Position numbers and translations under genes: made by a program
From: [Anoxybacillus] calidus
GTDB taxonomy: Bacteria > Bacillota > Bacilli > Bacillales > Anoxybacillaceae
DNA: 64,000 nt
Assembly: GCF_013760845.1 (NCBI RefSeq)
Contig: NZ_JACDUU010000004.1
Coordinates: 7,877 to 71,876 of the forward strand
Direction: 5' to 3'
Shown: piece after piece, positions 11,469 to 21,410 of the stretch
Layout of the letters: each line of letters starts with the position of its first letter
Position numbering within the stretch: position 1 is the first letter of the stretch
The notes under the pieces: generated by a model
Seen by the model: only the letters and a program-made list of their open reading frames with translations
The model's database searches: none
What the model was told of the DNA's origin: nothing

Positions 11469-11498
11469 ATCATACCATGAACAAAATAGAGCTGTCAA
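11469..11498 (-). promoter_or_regulatory. Promoter of rplU-prp-rpmA
   Basis: TTGACA (complement of 11493-11498), 18-bp spacer, TATGAT (complement of 11469-11474). Consensus sigma-A type. The -35 box lies inside the hairpin at 11486-11516. Confidence 0.8.
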
Positions 11499-11516
11499 CA
11501 TATTTCACAGCTCTAT
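11486..11516 (-). terminator. Terminator-like hairpin after spoIVFB
   Basis: A perfect 10-bp stem, ATAGAGCTGT (11486-11495) with ACAGCTCTAT (11507-11516), 11-base loop, followed on the minus strand by TTTTGTTC. It ends the spoIVF transcript and overlaps the rplU promoter. Confidence 0.75.
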
Positions 11517-11543
11517 AAATGATGTTCTCTCTATCAATAATCA

Positions 11544-12407
11544 TCAATAATAAAGAAGATTGCCGACATGTTCATCTACTCTTTTTTCAGAAAAAAACGC
11601 ATGTAACAGCTCATTTTCATCTAACACCGCCTGCTGTTTTTCGTTTTTCATCACAACAATAGAATGTTTTTGACCACGATAAAACTGTAACAATATCTCA
11701 AAAATACAATCGGTATGTTCGACAACAATTGGTTTTAATTGATTGTAAATCATTTTCTTTCCGTAATACCGCTCAAGTAAAAAACGCATAATCATATACT
11801 GCCTATGTCTCCATTCATGAAATAGCGAGTACAAAAGGAACAATACAATCATCCAAAGACTGATTTGGAACGGGTTAAGCCATACAATTACCGTTGTTAA
11901 AATAAATACACCGCAAAAAGAAAAAAGGAGCAGCTTTTCGTGTGCCTGACTGAAAGACCAATAATGAGTAAACAGTAAAAATAATAATTTTCCTCCATCA
12001 AGCGGCCAAATCGGTAATAAATTGATAAGAAAAATAGCTAGATTATATTCAAAAAACATGCTAAATAATTCATTCGACATTATCTCCAGTTTCATCAATA
12101 TAAATGCAGCGACGACAAGCCAAATATGCTGTACCGGTCCGGCAAGCGTGACAATGAATTCTTCTTTGAATGGTCGATTTCCATGCTCTTCTACTTCTGC
12201 AACACCGCCAAACGGCAACAGCAAAATTCGCTTAATGCGCCACGAAAAAAAAAGAGCGGCAATCGCATGTCCAAACTCATGAATAAACACGATAAAAAAT
12301 AAAATAAATAACTGCTTAAAATGAGCGGTTACAATCGCGATGCCGAATACGAGCCATAAAAGCGGATGGATATGAATTTTGTTGAGAAGTGAAATATACT
12401 TACTCAA
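11544..12407 (-). CDS. spoIVFB: SpoIVFB, pro-sigma-K processing site-2 protease
   Basis: 287 residues, polytopic membrane metalloprotease. The zinc ligands H43 and H47 and catalytic E44 are in FIHEFGHA, and D137 is in PIWPLDGGK, the same positions as in B. subtilis. A C-terminal CBS-like region (about 215-287) is expected in the family. It cleaves pro-sigma-K in the mother cell from the outer forespore membrane. The start is TTG at 12407 behind AGGTGA; it overlaps spoIVFA by 8 bp, so translation is probably coupled. Confidence 0.96.
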   Translation of the reverse strand: MSKYISLLNKIHIHPLLWLVFGIAIVTAHFKQLFILFFIVFIHEFGHAIAALFFSWRIKRILLLPFGGVAEVEEHGNRPFKEEFIVTLAGPVQHIWLVVAAFILMKLEIMSNELFSMFFEYNLAIFLINLLPIWPLDGGKLLFLLFTHYWSFSQAHEKLLLFSFCGVFILTTVIVWLNPFQISLWMIVLFLLYSLFHEWRHRQYMIMRFLLERYYGKKMIYNQLKPIVVEHTDCIFEILLQFYRGQKHSIVVMKNEKQQAVLDENELLHAFFSEKRVDEHVGNLLYY

Positions 12408-13158
12408 AAGAAATCACCTGAATCGGATCAATAAATTGATCCCCTTTTTTAATAGCAAAATAAAAAACTCCTTTTGTATTGTCGGCATTGTTCATCGCTT
12501 TGCCTACTGCTTTTCCCATTTCCACAAAATCATACAGCTTGACAGAAATGGTTCCTAAATTACCATACCATGACTCCGTTCCATCCGCATGTTGAATAAT
12601 AACCGTTTTGCCGAATTTGTCTTTTGTGCCAGCAAAAACGACGATTCCTTCATTCATCGCCTCAACCGCAGCTTCTTTTCCCGTTTCAACCATCACTCCT
12701 TGTCCATTTGCCTTAAAGCTCTCTAATACGCGTCCGAAAGCCGGCACCGCATAATGTCCCCCTTCATTGCTCTTATGTTGTTTCTCTTTTGGCAGCAATG
12801 CAAGCGGCTTGCCAAATTGTTTTTCATACCAATTAGAGACAGCGGCAAACTGAAATTCCTGCTCCATTGTGCTTTTGACAAAACTTCTGACCGGTTCTAA
12901 ATGCGAAGATGGATTCTTAAATAAAATTGCTATGATTAATACAAGACAGACGGAGAAAAAAATTTTGAAGAGGAAAATTTCTTGGCGGAAAAGCGGATGA
13001 CTCTCTTCTTTGTTAGAATAGCCGTCATACGTAATGACCGATTGCCCCCCGTATTTCTCTTCGTCAGCTAATTCGAAAAATGCTTGTCTTGGCTGAATTT
13101 GTCGCTGCCGTTTCCGTCTGGCGATGCGTTTGCGAATCTCATCAGTCCGATTGCCCAT
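12400..13158 (-). CDS. spoIVFA: SpoIVFA, regulator of SpoIVFB
   Basis: 252 residues. A basic N-terminal tail (RKRIARRKRQRQ) is followed by one membrane segment (about 83-103, FFSVCLVLIIAILF) and a C-terminal degenerate LytM/M23 domain (about 150-250, GVMVETGKEAAVEAMNEGIVVFAG). The domain lacks the full metal-ligand set. In the family it holds SpoIVFB inactive with BofA until it is cut from the intermembrane space. First gene of the spoIVF pair. Confidence 0.95.
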   Translation of the reverse strand: MGNRTDEIRKRIARRKRQRQIQPRQAFFELADEEKYGGQSVITYDGYSNKEESHPLFRQEIFLFKIFFSVCLVLIIAILFKNPSSHLEPVRSFVKSTMEQEFQFAAVSNWYEKQFGKPLALLPKEKQHKSNEGGHYAVPAFGRVLESFKANGQGVMVETGKEAAVEAMNEGIVVFAGTKDKFGKTVIIQHADGTESWYGNLGTISVKLYDFVEMGKAVGKAMNNADNTKGVFYFAIKKGDQFIDPIQVISFE

Positions 13159-13250
13159 TCCCTACCATCCTCCACTCATAGTTTGTACCATTTTATTAAA
13201 TCTTCTTTAAATATATGACGTTTAAACTTTTTATATCACAAAGACAAAAA

Positions 13251-13371
13251 GAGGCTGACCCATCAGTGTCTGACCTTACACCCAACAAATCATACATAGT
13301 GTGTTCATCGAATACTATTACACTATGTATTACTTGTTGTGAGGTCTGACACTTTGATTTCAGTCAGCCTT
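13251..13371 (-). terminator. Long hairpin after minD
   Basis: The outer arms GAGGCTGACC and TCAGTCAGCCT, inner arms GTGTCTGACC/GGTCTGACAC with one central T-T mismatch, and a long core (CAACAAATCATACATAGTGT with ACACTATGTATTACTTGTTG) make a stem of over 50 pairs. It directly follows minD and separates it from spoIVFA. Same family as the hairpins at 6891, 44061 and 45305. Confidence 0.8.
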
Positions 13372-13372
13372 T

Positions 13373-14176
13373 TCATCGCATACCAAAAAACTTTTTAATT
13401 TTTGCAAAAACGCCTTTTTGTTCTTCTTCTAGTGACTGTAACGGTACAGATTCGCCGAGGATTCTTCGGGCAATATTGCGATAAGCAATCGAAGCTTTAC
13501 TATTTGGGTCAAGAACAATTGGTTCACCGTTATTTGAAGCTTTAATCACATTCTCATCATCAGCAATAATTCCTAGCAAATCAATGGATAAATGCATCAC
13601 GATTTCATCGATATCCAACATATCGCCGTTTTTAACCATATGGCCGCGAATGCGGTTAATAATGAGACGTGGCGAGCGGACGTTTTCCTCTTTTTCTAGC
13701 AAGCCAATAATGCGATCGGCATCACGCACAGCAGAAACTTCTGGAGTAGTAACAACAATCGCCCCATCAGCCCCGGCAACTGCGTTTCGATACCCTTGCT
13801 CAATGCCCGCTGGACAATCTATTAAAATATAATCATAGTCTTGCTTTAATTCATGAATCAGTTTTTTCATCTGTTCTGGAGTAACAGCGGTTTTATCGCT
13901 TGTTTGTGCCGCTGGTAATAAATACAATTTATCATCAAAACGCTTATCTTTAACAAGCGCTTTTTGCACAGTACAACGGCCTTGTACTACATCTACTAAA
14001 TCATAAATAATACGGTTTTCAAGTCCCATGACGACATCGAGGTTACGCAAGCCAATATCCGTATCAACAAGGCATACGCGCTTTCCTGCTAAGGCTAAGG
14101 CTGTTCCTAAGTTTGCTGTCGTCGTTGTTTTACCAACGCCGCCTTTTCCAGATGTAATGACAATAGCTTCCCCCAC
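13373..14176 (-). CDS. minD: Septum site-determining ATPase MinD
   Basis: 267 residues. Deviant Walker A GKGGVGKTTTT (about 10-20), Walker B-like YILIDCPAG, and the C-terminal amphipathic helix VFAKIKKFFGMR that binds the membrane. It recruits MinC to block division near the poles. The start is GTG at 14176 after AGGAGA. It follows minC by 2 bp and ends the mreBCD-minCD operon. Confidence 0.97.
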   Translation of the reverse strand: MGEAIVITSGKGGVGKTTTTANLGTALALAGKRVCLVDTDIGLRNLDVVMGLENRIIYDLVDVVQGRCTVQKALVKDKRFDDKLYLLPAAQTSDKTAVTPEQMKKLIHELKQDYDYILIDCPAGIEQGYRNAVAGADGAIVVTTPEVSAVRDADRIIGLLEKEENVRSPRLIINRIRGHMVKNGDMLDIDEIVMHLSIDLLGIIADDENVIKASNNGEPIVLDPNSKASIAYRNIARRILGESVPLQSLEEEQKGVFAKIKKFFGMR

Positions 14177-14178
14177 TG

Positions 14179-14862
14179 TTACAGTCTCCTTTCTAACCTT
14201 GTTAAATGAGGTCTTAGATGTGTTAACAGCTGCAAACGGTCAACAACAATTTGATTATTGTCATCAATATAAGCGCATTCCATTTCATTCCGCTCTTCCG
14301 ATTTATAATCTGGAGAACGGCTCATAATATCGCTGATTCTCAGCTGCATCGGTTTCATAACTGAAGCGGCAATGACCGCTTCTTTATTCCCATAATATCC
14401 AGCATGAGCAATTCCCCTCAGCGCTCCAAGAATAAAAATATTTCCACCAGCAATAACCGTTCCTCCCGGATTGACATCACCAATTAATAAAAGGTCTCCT
14501 TTCACATGCAATATTTGACCTGAGCGAACAATTTTTGAAACAGAAACAATTTCCGTCTTCCGCTTCCAACCAAGCGCTTCTTCTTTTGTGATCACGTTGC
14601 TGTCAATCGATTCAACCACTAAATTTTTTTTCGTACGAATCAATGTACGAATCTCCTCTTCCTGTTCAGGAGTTAAGTAACGATTTCCTACCTTGAGATG
14701 AACGGCAACAAGTGGACCGTCCGGCTCATTTGTTTGGTTAACTGATAATTTTTCCTCTAATTCCATGACTAGGTCGTGATAGGAACAAGTATCATCGAGA
14801 TGTAACGTCAGCCCATCTTTCGTTCCTTTAATTGTCACGTATTGCTGTTTTTGCCTATTCAC
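14179..14862 (-). CDS. minC: Septum site-determining protein MinC
   Basis: 227 residues. The N-terminal FtsZ-inhibiting domain covers about 1-105 and the C-terminal beta-helix that binds MinD about 110-215 ([32 protein letters not shown]). The GTG at 14862 ([13 protein letters not shown]) was preferred over the GTG at 14871 because GAGGTG lies seven bases before it, and it matches the B. subtilis N-terminus. Confidence 0.95.
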   Translation of the reverse strand: MNRQKQQYVTIKGTKDGLTLHLDDTCSYHDLVMELEEKLSVNQTNEPDGPLVAVHLKVGNRYLTPEQEEEIRTLIRTKKNLVVESIDSNVITKEEALGWKRKTEIVSVSKIVRSGQILHVKGDLLLIGDVNPGGTVIAGGNIFILGALRGIAHAGYYGNKEAVIAASVMKPMQLRISDIMSRSPDYKSEERNEMECAYIDDNNQIVVDRLQLLTHLRPHLTRLERRL

Positions 14863-14912
14863 AACGTTCACCTCAACGAATAATTCTACAACACCATTTC
14901 ATTTTCCTTTTT

Positions 14913-15446
14913 TCAAAGGAGATAATCTTCATCTTCGCGCTCACGAATTGGCACTTTCATGAGTTGTTGCTGAAGCGGATAAGAAACTAAGATGACAAAA
15001 ATCGTATTTAGGAAGATCGTTGGAAGCAAGCGATTGTAAAGAAATGTTTCAAACGGCATGTTGGTTTTTCCAATCAGCAAATAAATTCCATACACATAAA
15101 ATTCAACCATGCTAACCGCTACTATACTTAGAAACGATGTTACTAAAACGTTATTATAAAACACTCGCATCGCTTTTGAGGTTAAATAAGCGATTAATGC
15201 AAATATAAACATATAAACACCTAGAATTTCCGTATAGAAAACATCGTATAGTAATCCAAAAATAAAGCCGTATACAATACCATAAAATCGTGTCACATAA
15301 ACAGTAACAAAAACAATTGTAATAAGGAGAAAACGCGGAACAAAAATATATTTCTCATAAAACTCATTTTTAGGCCAAAGGTCGACAACGATACTTTCAC
15401 TGACAAAAAAAAGAATAACGAGAAAAGGAAGTGCGAGCTTTTTCAC
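14913..15446 (-). CDS. mreD: Rod shape-determining protein MreD
   Basis: 177 residues, five or six membrane segments, highly hydrophobic. GTG start at 15446 inside the end of mreC (4-base overlap) with GGGAGAAGA upstream. Membrane partner of MreC in the elongation complex. Sequence alone is weakly conserved; the call rests on size, topology and position between mreC and minC. Confidence 0.93.
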   Translation of the reverse strand: MKKLALPFLVILFFVSESIVVDLWPKNEFYEKYIFVPRFLLITIVFVTVYVTRFYGIVYGFIFGLLYDVFYTEILGVYMFIFALIAYLTSKAMRVFYNNVLVTSFLSIVAVSMVEFYVYGIYLLIGKTNMPFETFLYNRLLPTIFLNTIFVILVSYPLQQQLMKVPIREREDEDYLL

Positions 15447-16312
15447 TCTTCTCCCTCCCCTTTCTCTACCGGATAATCAATTTTCCGTTTAGCAATAATG
15501 ACATCATCAATGTCGTAAAAATTCGCGTAAGGCTTTACATAAGCCATTCGCGTTAATCCATATTCATCCGGCTTCACTTCAAGCACTTCGCCAATCACCA
15601 AGCCCTTTGGAAATACGCCTCCCAGACCTGATGTTAACACTTTTTGCTTCTTTTTAATTTTTGCATCAAATGGAATTCTTTTTAAAATCAGTGCTTTTCG
15701 CTTTTCGTCATAACCTTCAATTAAGCCAAATGCATTTTCTTCTCCTTGAACAAATGCAGAGATACGATTTTTTTGATCTGAAGCGCTTAACAACTGAATC
15801 GTTGCTGTGAACGGTGAAACATGCTGAACTTTTCCAACGAGAGCTTTTGAAGGTGTAATGACCGCCATCCCTTTGGTCACACCGTGTCGTTCGCCCTTAT
15901 TGACAATAATCAGTTCCTGCCAGCGATCAGGATTGCGTCCTACCACCGTTGCTTGAATTGGATCAAAATCTCTTAGACTTTCCTTTTTATCGAGAAATTC
16001 GCGGAGTCTCTCGTTCTCTTTTTCTAATTCCTGTACTTGCGCTTCTAACACCGCATACTCTTCCAGCCGCGCTTTCAAAATTTTATTTTCTTTGTATGTA
16101 TGTTTTATATCGTTGACATTTTCAAAGAAGCCCGCAACGAATTGTGCGGGCTTATGAAAAATAAACTGCACAAAACCAGTTGTATCTTTAATAAATTGCT
16201 CCGGCCAAGTTAAATTTTGTCGATCTTTCAAGGAAAAACCAATCAATGCCACGAGGAAAATAATGCTGACTAACAAAACAATTAAACGTTTATTCAAAAA
16301 AAACTGTGGCAT
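15443..16312 (-). CDS. mreC: Rod shape-determining protein MreC
   Basis: 289 residues. One N-terminal membrane segment (about 10-27), a coiled coil (about 70-115, ENKILKARLEEYAVLEAQVQ), then the two beta-barrel MreC domain with VVGRNPDRW and the GVFPKGLVIGEV motif. Extracellular scaffold of the elongasome. Translationally coupled to mreD. Confidence 0.96.
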   Translation of the reverse strand: MPQFFLNKRLIVLLVSIIFLVALIGFSLKDRQNLTWPEQFIKDTTGFVQFIFHKPAQFVAGFFENVNDIKHTYKENKILKARLEEYAVLEAQVQELEKENERLREFLDKKESLRDFDPIQATVVGRNPDRWQELIIVNKGERHGVTKGMAVITPSKALVGKVQHVSPFTATIQLLSASDQKNRISAFVQGEENAFGLIEGYDEKRKALILKRIPFDAKIKKKQKVLTSGLGGVFPKGLVIGEVLEVKPDEYGLTRMAYVKPYANFYDIDDVIIAKRKIDYPVEKGEGEE

Positions 16313-16333
16313 GATTTTTACACCCTCTTACGT

Positions 16334-17392
<1,059 letters not shown>

Positions 17393-17578
17393 TTATATTA
17401 AACGCAAATTTGACACACCTACATATTTCGGCAAAATTCGAGTTTTTTTGCCGACTTTCTCACAAAACAAACAAATCCCTTTGTTTGACTCCGTTCGATA
17501 TTGCTTTGTCCTTCTTGCAAACAGTTAAGAAAAACTCATAACTGTTATTATAACTGATTCGACACAAAAAGAGAACCA

Positions 17579-18268
17579 TTACATATATCCTTTTTCTTTT
17601 AGGCTAACAAATTTTCGATCACCAATAATAAGATGGTCTAACAGTTCGATCCCAATCATTCTTCCACATTCAGCGAGCCGCTTTGTTACTTCGATATCTT
17701 CACGGCTTGGAGTAGGGTCTCCGGAAGGATGGTTATGCGCACAAATAATGGAGGCAGCAGAGCGCTTAATCGCTTCTTTAAATACTTCACGGGGATGAAC
17801 AATCGAAGCGTTTAAACTGCCAATAAAGACAGTTTTGCGGTGAATAACCTGATTCTTGGTATTCAGATAGAGACAAACAAAATGTTCCTGCGATAAGAAG
17901 CGCATATCTTCCATTACATATTTTGCACCATCTTCCGGAGAACGAATCACATAACGTTCATCATATTGCAATCGGCTTATTCTTCTTCCAAGCTCAATGG
18001 CAGCGAGAATTTGCACAGCCTTTGCCGTCCCGATTCCTTTAATGCTTGTCATTTCTTCAATTGTCGCATCTTTCAGCAGTCGCAGCCCCTCAAAATGATT
18101 TAGTAAGCGGTTGGCAAGCTGTAATACCGACTCATCCTTTGTCCCCGTCCGCAGCAAAATTGCCAACAGTTCATGATTCGCCAGGCTTTCCGGACCATCA
18201 GAAATTAAACGTTCACGCGGTCGTTCAGCCTCTGGAAAGTCCCGAATCATTAAGGACATCGTTTTCAA
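17579..18268 (-). CDS. radC: RadC family JAMM-domain protein
   Basis: 229 residues. N-terminal helix-hairpin-helix region (IKGIGTAKAVQILAAIELG) and C-terminal JAB1/MPN metal-binding motif AHNHPSGDPTPSREDIE. Despite the name, a direct role in recombination is disputed and the activity is unknown. The start is TTG at 18268 behind a perfect AGGAGGT. Position between mreB and maf matches B. subtilis (ysxA). Confidence 0.95.
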   Translation of the reverse strand: MKTMSLMIRDFPEAERPRERLISDGPESLANHELLAILLRTGTKDESVLQLANRLLNHFEGLRLLKDATIEEMTSIKGIGTAKAVQILAAIELGRRISRLQYDERYVIRSPEDGAKYVMEDMRFLSQEHFVCLYLNTKNQVIHRKTVFIGSLNASIVHPREVFKEAIKRSAASIICAHNHPSGDPTPSREDIEVTKRLAECGRMIGIELLDHLIIGDRKFVSLKEKGYM

Positions 18269-18291
18269 GACAATACCTCCTTCTGTTCCAG

Positions 18292-18852
18292 CTAAAATCC
18301 AAGTTTTTTCAACTCGCGAACCGTACGGGCAATCGGCAAACCGACAACGGAAAAATAGTCTCCTTCAATTTCCTTCACAAAGAGGGAACCGCGTTGTTGA
18401 ATGCCGTAAGAACCAGCTTTATCCATCGGCTCTTCGCTGGCAATGTAGTCTAAAATTTCCTCGTCTGTTAGATCCCAAAACGTTACTTTTGTCCGTTCAT
18501 AAAATACGGTTTCCTCTGCTGGCGACAAAATGGCGACACCTGTTAATACTTCGTGAGTCTTACCTGATAACATCTTCAGCGTTTGAAACGCTTCTTGTTC
18601 CGTTTTTGGCTTTCCTAATATGATTCCGTCATAAACAACCATCGTATCTGCTCCGAGAACATATGCATCCTTCTCTAATTGAGCAACCGCCTTTGCTTTT
18701 TGATAAGCGAGCGACCGCACAATCTCTTCGGGTGTACTGTTTTCGGGAATTTCTTCTTCAATATGGCTGGCGAGGATTTCAAATCGAAGGTTGACCATTT
18801 CTAGAAGCTCTTTTCGTCGAGGAGAGCTGGAGGCTAAAATCAATCGTTTCAT
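18292..18852 (-). CDS. maf: Maf, nucleoside triphosphate pyrophosphatase
   Basis: 186 residues. Family motifs [12 protein letters not shown] near the N-terminus and [17 protein letters not shown] in the middle. Hydrolyses dTTP/UTP and modified pyrimidine nucleotides; overproduction blocks division in B. subtilis. The ATG at 18852 follows GGGGG. It lies between radC and spoIIB as in B. subtilis. Confidence 0.95.
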   Translation of the reverse strand: MKRLILASSSPRRKELLEMVNLRFEILASHIEEEIPENSTPEEIVRSLAYQKAKAVAQLEKDAYVLGADTMVVYDGIILGKPKTEQEAFQTLKMLSGKTHEVLTGVAILSPAEETVFYERTKVTFWDLTDEEILDYIASEEPMDKAGSYGIQQRGSLFVKEIEGDYFSVVGLPIARTVRELKKLGF

Positions 18853-18964
18853 CTACAATCCCCCTGTATCAGCATTCGTTTCAAATTGGAAGATACAATA
18901 GTATCGTATCAAATCTTACATTTAGACACAATTTTTAAAAATGACATTTTCATGCAAAATTCTC

Positions 18965-19010
18965 CAAAAAAAAAGACTGTCTCAGTGAAAGATGTATGAG
19001 ACAGCCTTTT
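18965..19010 (-). terminator. Terminator of spoIIB
   Basis: Stem AAGACTGTCTCA (18973-18984) with TGAGACAGCCTT (18997-19008), one G-U pair, 12-base loop. On the minus strand it is followed by TTTTTTTTT. It directly follows the spoIIB stop. Confidence 0.88.
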
Positions 19011-19013
19011 CGA

Positions 19014-20018
19014 TTATTTGCTTGTAAACGCCATATAAAACGTTAGTGCTTCCAAAAGTTTTTGTTGAATTTTTAGCAATGATTGAGCATCTTTTGTTTG
19101 CTGATAGGAAGTTAATAATGCATAAGCGCTTTCCAAATGTTTTTTATATTCAACTGCATTTTTGTCGCTCGGTACTTGAATGGTTTGGAATTGCTTATAT
19201 TCGTTTTGCAAATCTCCTCTTATTTCGCTCGTTAATGAATTTCCTCCCAACAGCTGTGCTGATGCAGAAATCAATTTTTCATAAAACGATTGACTTGCTG
19301 CCAGCATCTTTTGTGCTTTTGAATTGTCTGCCGTTGCCAACGTCAAAGGCTTAATATACGTTTCTTGCCCTTTTTGCTTATAAAGTTCACTAACAGGATA
19401 TAATGCTTCTTTTTCTAAGCCAATGCCAATAAATAAATAGGTCGGGCTTTCACCTACCACAACCGCTGGAATGCCAGCATCATTTAATTTTTTTCTATAT
19501 TCCTTAGCCGATTCTAATGTCGAAAAAACCCCTGCTTGAACCACATATACAGAAAAAGATAACTGTTGAGCGCTGTTAGCCGCCAGTTCTTTTGTCTCTG
19601 TATGCGACGACAGCAAAGCGGAAGACGAGGAAACGCCTTCTTCTTTCGGTGTTCCATTTGCTCTGTCCTCGGAAAGAAAGTTTAATACAACAAAACCGAA
19701 GCTTGTCCCAATGGCTACCGCAGTGAAAATAGAAACAAACGCTGATTTAATATGTTTGCTGACAGTGCTGTTAAACGATTTTTTCTTTATTGGGCGCGCT
19801 GCTAATTTACGTAATCCCGTAAAATCGATCATATGGCGCTCATTTTCTTCTTTACTTTTAACATTTTCAAATAACAGTTCCTTCTCTTCTTCTTTCGCTG
19901 CACATATTTCGTTTTTTACTGGCTCTGTTACCGGCTTTGGAATGACCGTTTCTTTTGCCGTAAAAGACCGTTCGCTTCCATTTATTTTAATCGATATTTT
20001 ATTCCCTTGCTTGTCCAT
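19014..20018 (-). CDS. spoIIB: SpoIIB, SPOR-domain sporulation protein
   Basis: 334 residues, near the B. subtilis length. A cytoplasmic Glu/Lys-rich N-terminus is followed by one membrane segment (about 92-112, SAFVSIFTAVAIGTSFGFVV) and a SPOR domain (about 153-232, VYVVQAGVFSTLESAKEYRK) that binds denuded septal peptidoglycan. In B. subtilis it marks the polar septum for engulfment. Its position next to maf and the prepilin genes is the same. The ATG at 20018 follows GGGATGGTG. It sits only 22 bp after the minor pilin reading frame, but a terminator lies just upstream, so it probably has its own promoter. Confidence 0.9.
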   Translation of the reverse strand: MDKQGNKISIKINGSERSFTAKETVIPKPVTEPVKNEICAAKEEEKELLFENVKSKEENERHMIDFTGLRKLAARPIKKKSFNSTVSKHIKSAFVSIFTAVAIGTSFGFVVLNFLSEDRANGTPKEEGVSSSSALLSSHTETKELAANSAQQLSFSVYVVQAGVFSTLESAKEYRKKLNDAGIPAVVVGESPTYLFIGIGLEKEALYPVSELYKQKGQETYIKPLTLATADNSKAQKMLAASQSFYEKLISASAQLLGGNSLTSEIRGDLQNEYKQFQTIQVPSDKNAVEYKKHLESAYALLTSYQQTKDAQSLLKIQQKLLEALTFYMAFTSK

Positions 20019-20039
20019 CTTTTCACCATCCCCGACTCA

Positions 20040-20591
20040 TTATTTCTTGGCCCATCTTACCATAAAAAAATAAAAAAAGAACAAGACATTTGTCGTCTTG
20101 TTCTCGAAGGTTTTCGGCAAATTTTGCCTATTCTCGTTCACGAATCTCTTCAAGGACAATGCATTGACAGGAACTTCGGGAGAATCTTCTGAGTAAGTAC
20201 AAATTTGTTTCGCTTCCCCTTTTAAACAAATGGAATATTGGAGTTGGCCATCGTCTTGCTTTTTGACTAATACATAAGAAGAATTATGTTCAGGCGATAA
20301 AATCTTCCCTGTATACGGGTCTCGAATCGGCTCGAGCACGCCATCTTCGACAAGCTGCCTATAGGTGAGCTTCTCCGCTCTTCGGGGAGAAAGAAACTCG
20401 ACTTTTTCTGCCCCAACATGAAGACGGGCCGCTTCGTAAAGAGCATAGGCATCGGAAACAAACGCTTGTGCTTTTGCTTTTTCAATCACATGAAGCATCA
20501 CTATAACCACAATAGAAGAAACAATCCCTAAAAAGATAATGACCGCTAACAGTTCGATGAGCGTCATCCCTCGATTCATACGTAGCAGCAT
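20040..20591 (-). CDS. Minor pilin-like protein with probable 3-prime frameshift
   Basis: 183 residues as read. Type III signal sequence MLLRMNRG followed by MTLIELLAVI (cut after G8, Glu5 of the mature protein present) and one membrane helix. The ATG at 20591 follows GGAGGGAGAG. Oddity: the last 20 or so codons run through a perfect terminator hairpin (20079-20103) whose U-tract is read as FFFYFF. The other frame ends naturally at a TAG (20128-20130) after CIVLEEIRERE, just before the hairpin. A one-base loss around 20160-20200, real or a sequencing error, would explain this. Last gene of the pil operon. Confidence 0.75.
   Translation of the reverse strand: MLLRMNRGMTLIELLAVIIFLGIVSSIVVIVMLHVIEKAKAQAFVSDAYALYEAARLHVGAEKVEFLSPRRAEKLTYRQLVEDGVLEPIRDPYTGKILSPEHNSSYVLVKKQDDGQLQYSICLKGEAKQICTYSEDSPEVPVNALSLKRFVNENRQNLPKTFENKTTNVLFFFYFFMVRWAKK
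20063..20103 (-). terminator. Terminator of the pilus operon, overlapping the minor pilin frame
   Basis: Perfect 9-bp stem GAACAAGAC (20079-20087 and complement at 20095-20103), 7-base loop, followed on the minus strand by TTTTTTTATTTTTTT. One of the strongest terminators in the window; it separates the pil operon from spoIIB. Confidence 0.92.
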
Positions 20592-20618
20592 TCGCTCTCC
20601 CTCCGCAAGCCTCTACCG

Positions 20619-21410
20619 CTAAGGTGACGTTTCTTCCCTTTTCGTCTCGTTCGGGATTAATTCCGTCAACGGATTCCGTTTTTCACTTGGAGGAGGGACG
20701 TCAAGCGGCGGCACTTGGTCTTGTAAATTTACCAATCCTGGATGATAAAAGGCGCTAACCGTTAACGAGTACGTTAATGGCTTCACTTCTGTATCAATGG
20801 ATGTCAGCTCTGGATTCCCTGTAAATGATAACGCTTCAACAGAAACAATGCGCGTTAATCCTTCTAATGTTTCTAAAAAACGCTCTAAATGATAGTAAGA
20901 CGGCGACTGTACCGTCAATTGAACGGAAATCTTTTTTAGTCCGCTTGGTAAAGCGAAAGACGTTTCAGACTGTTGTGATGGTGGTTGCTCCTCCGTTGTG
21001 GAAGGATTCATTTCGTTTTCTGTTCCTTGTGTATTTGCATTATTGGCTGTTGCTTGTTGTTCTGACGTATTCATTTCTGCCGCTTCGTTAAACACCATGC
21101 TCGAAATAAAGCTATCAGAAACAACTTCCGCCTTTTCTAAATCAAGCAAAAGTTGCTCAACAAGCGGTTTGACAGGTACTTTTTTTTGTAATTCGACAAC
21201 ACTTTCTGTTACGTGAGTCTGTTGCTCGACAGCTCGTGCTTGCATGGCCGCTAATAGCCGTTTCTCATTGGCAACGGTCGTACTTAGCTCATCCATTCGG
21301 TTATAAAGCGGTTTGAGGGTATACAAATAAAGAACACCAAAAAAGGCACTTATGACGATAAGCAGAGTGAAAAGGAAAACGAGTTGGCGCTTGGAAAAAC
21401 GAACGGTCAT
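20619..21410 (-). CDS. pilO: PilO-like type IV pilus alignment protein
   Basis: 263 residues. Short N-terminus, one membrane segment (about 9-31), coiled coil (about 35-85), a low-complexity Thr/Asn/Gln/Glu linker (about 110-150), then a ferredoxin-like PilO domain (about 155-235). Overlaps pilN by 4 bases. The family forms PilN-PilO heterodimers joining PilM to the pilus. Called from topology and gene order; primary sequence is weakly conserved. Confidence 0.82.
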   Translation of the reverse strand: MTVRFSKRQLVFLFTLLIVISAFFGVLYLYTLKPLYNRMDELSTTVANEKRLLAAMQARAVEQQTHVTESVVELQKKVPVKPLVEQLLLDLEKAEVVSDSFISSMVFNEAAEMNTSEQQATANNANTQGTENEMNPSTTEEQPPSQQSETSFALPSGLKKISVQLTVQSPSYYHLERFLETLEGLTRIVSVEALSFTGNPELTSIDTEVKPLTYSLTVSAFYHPGLVNLQDQVPPLDVPPPSEKRNPLTELIPNETKREETSP

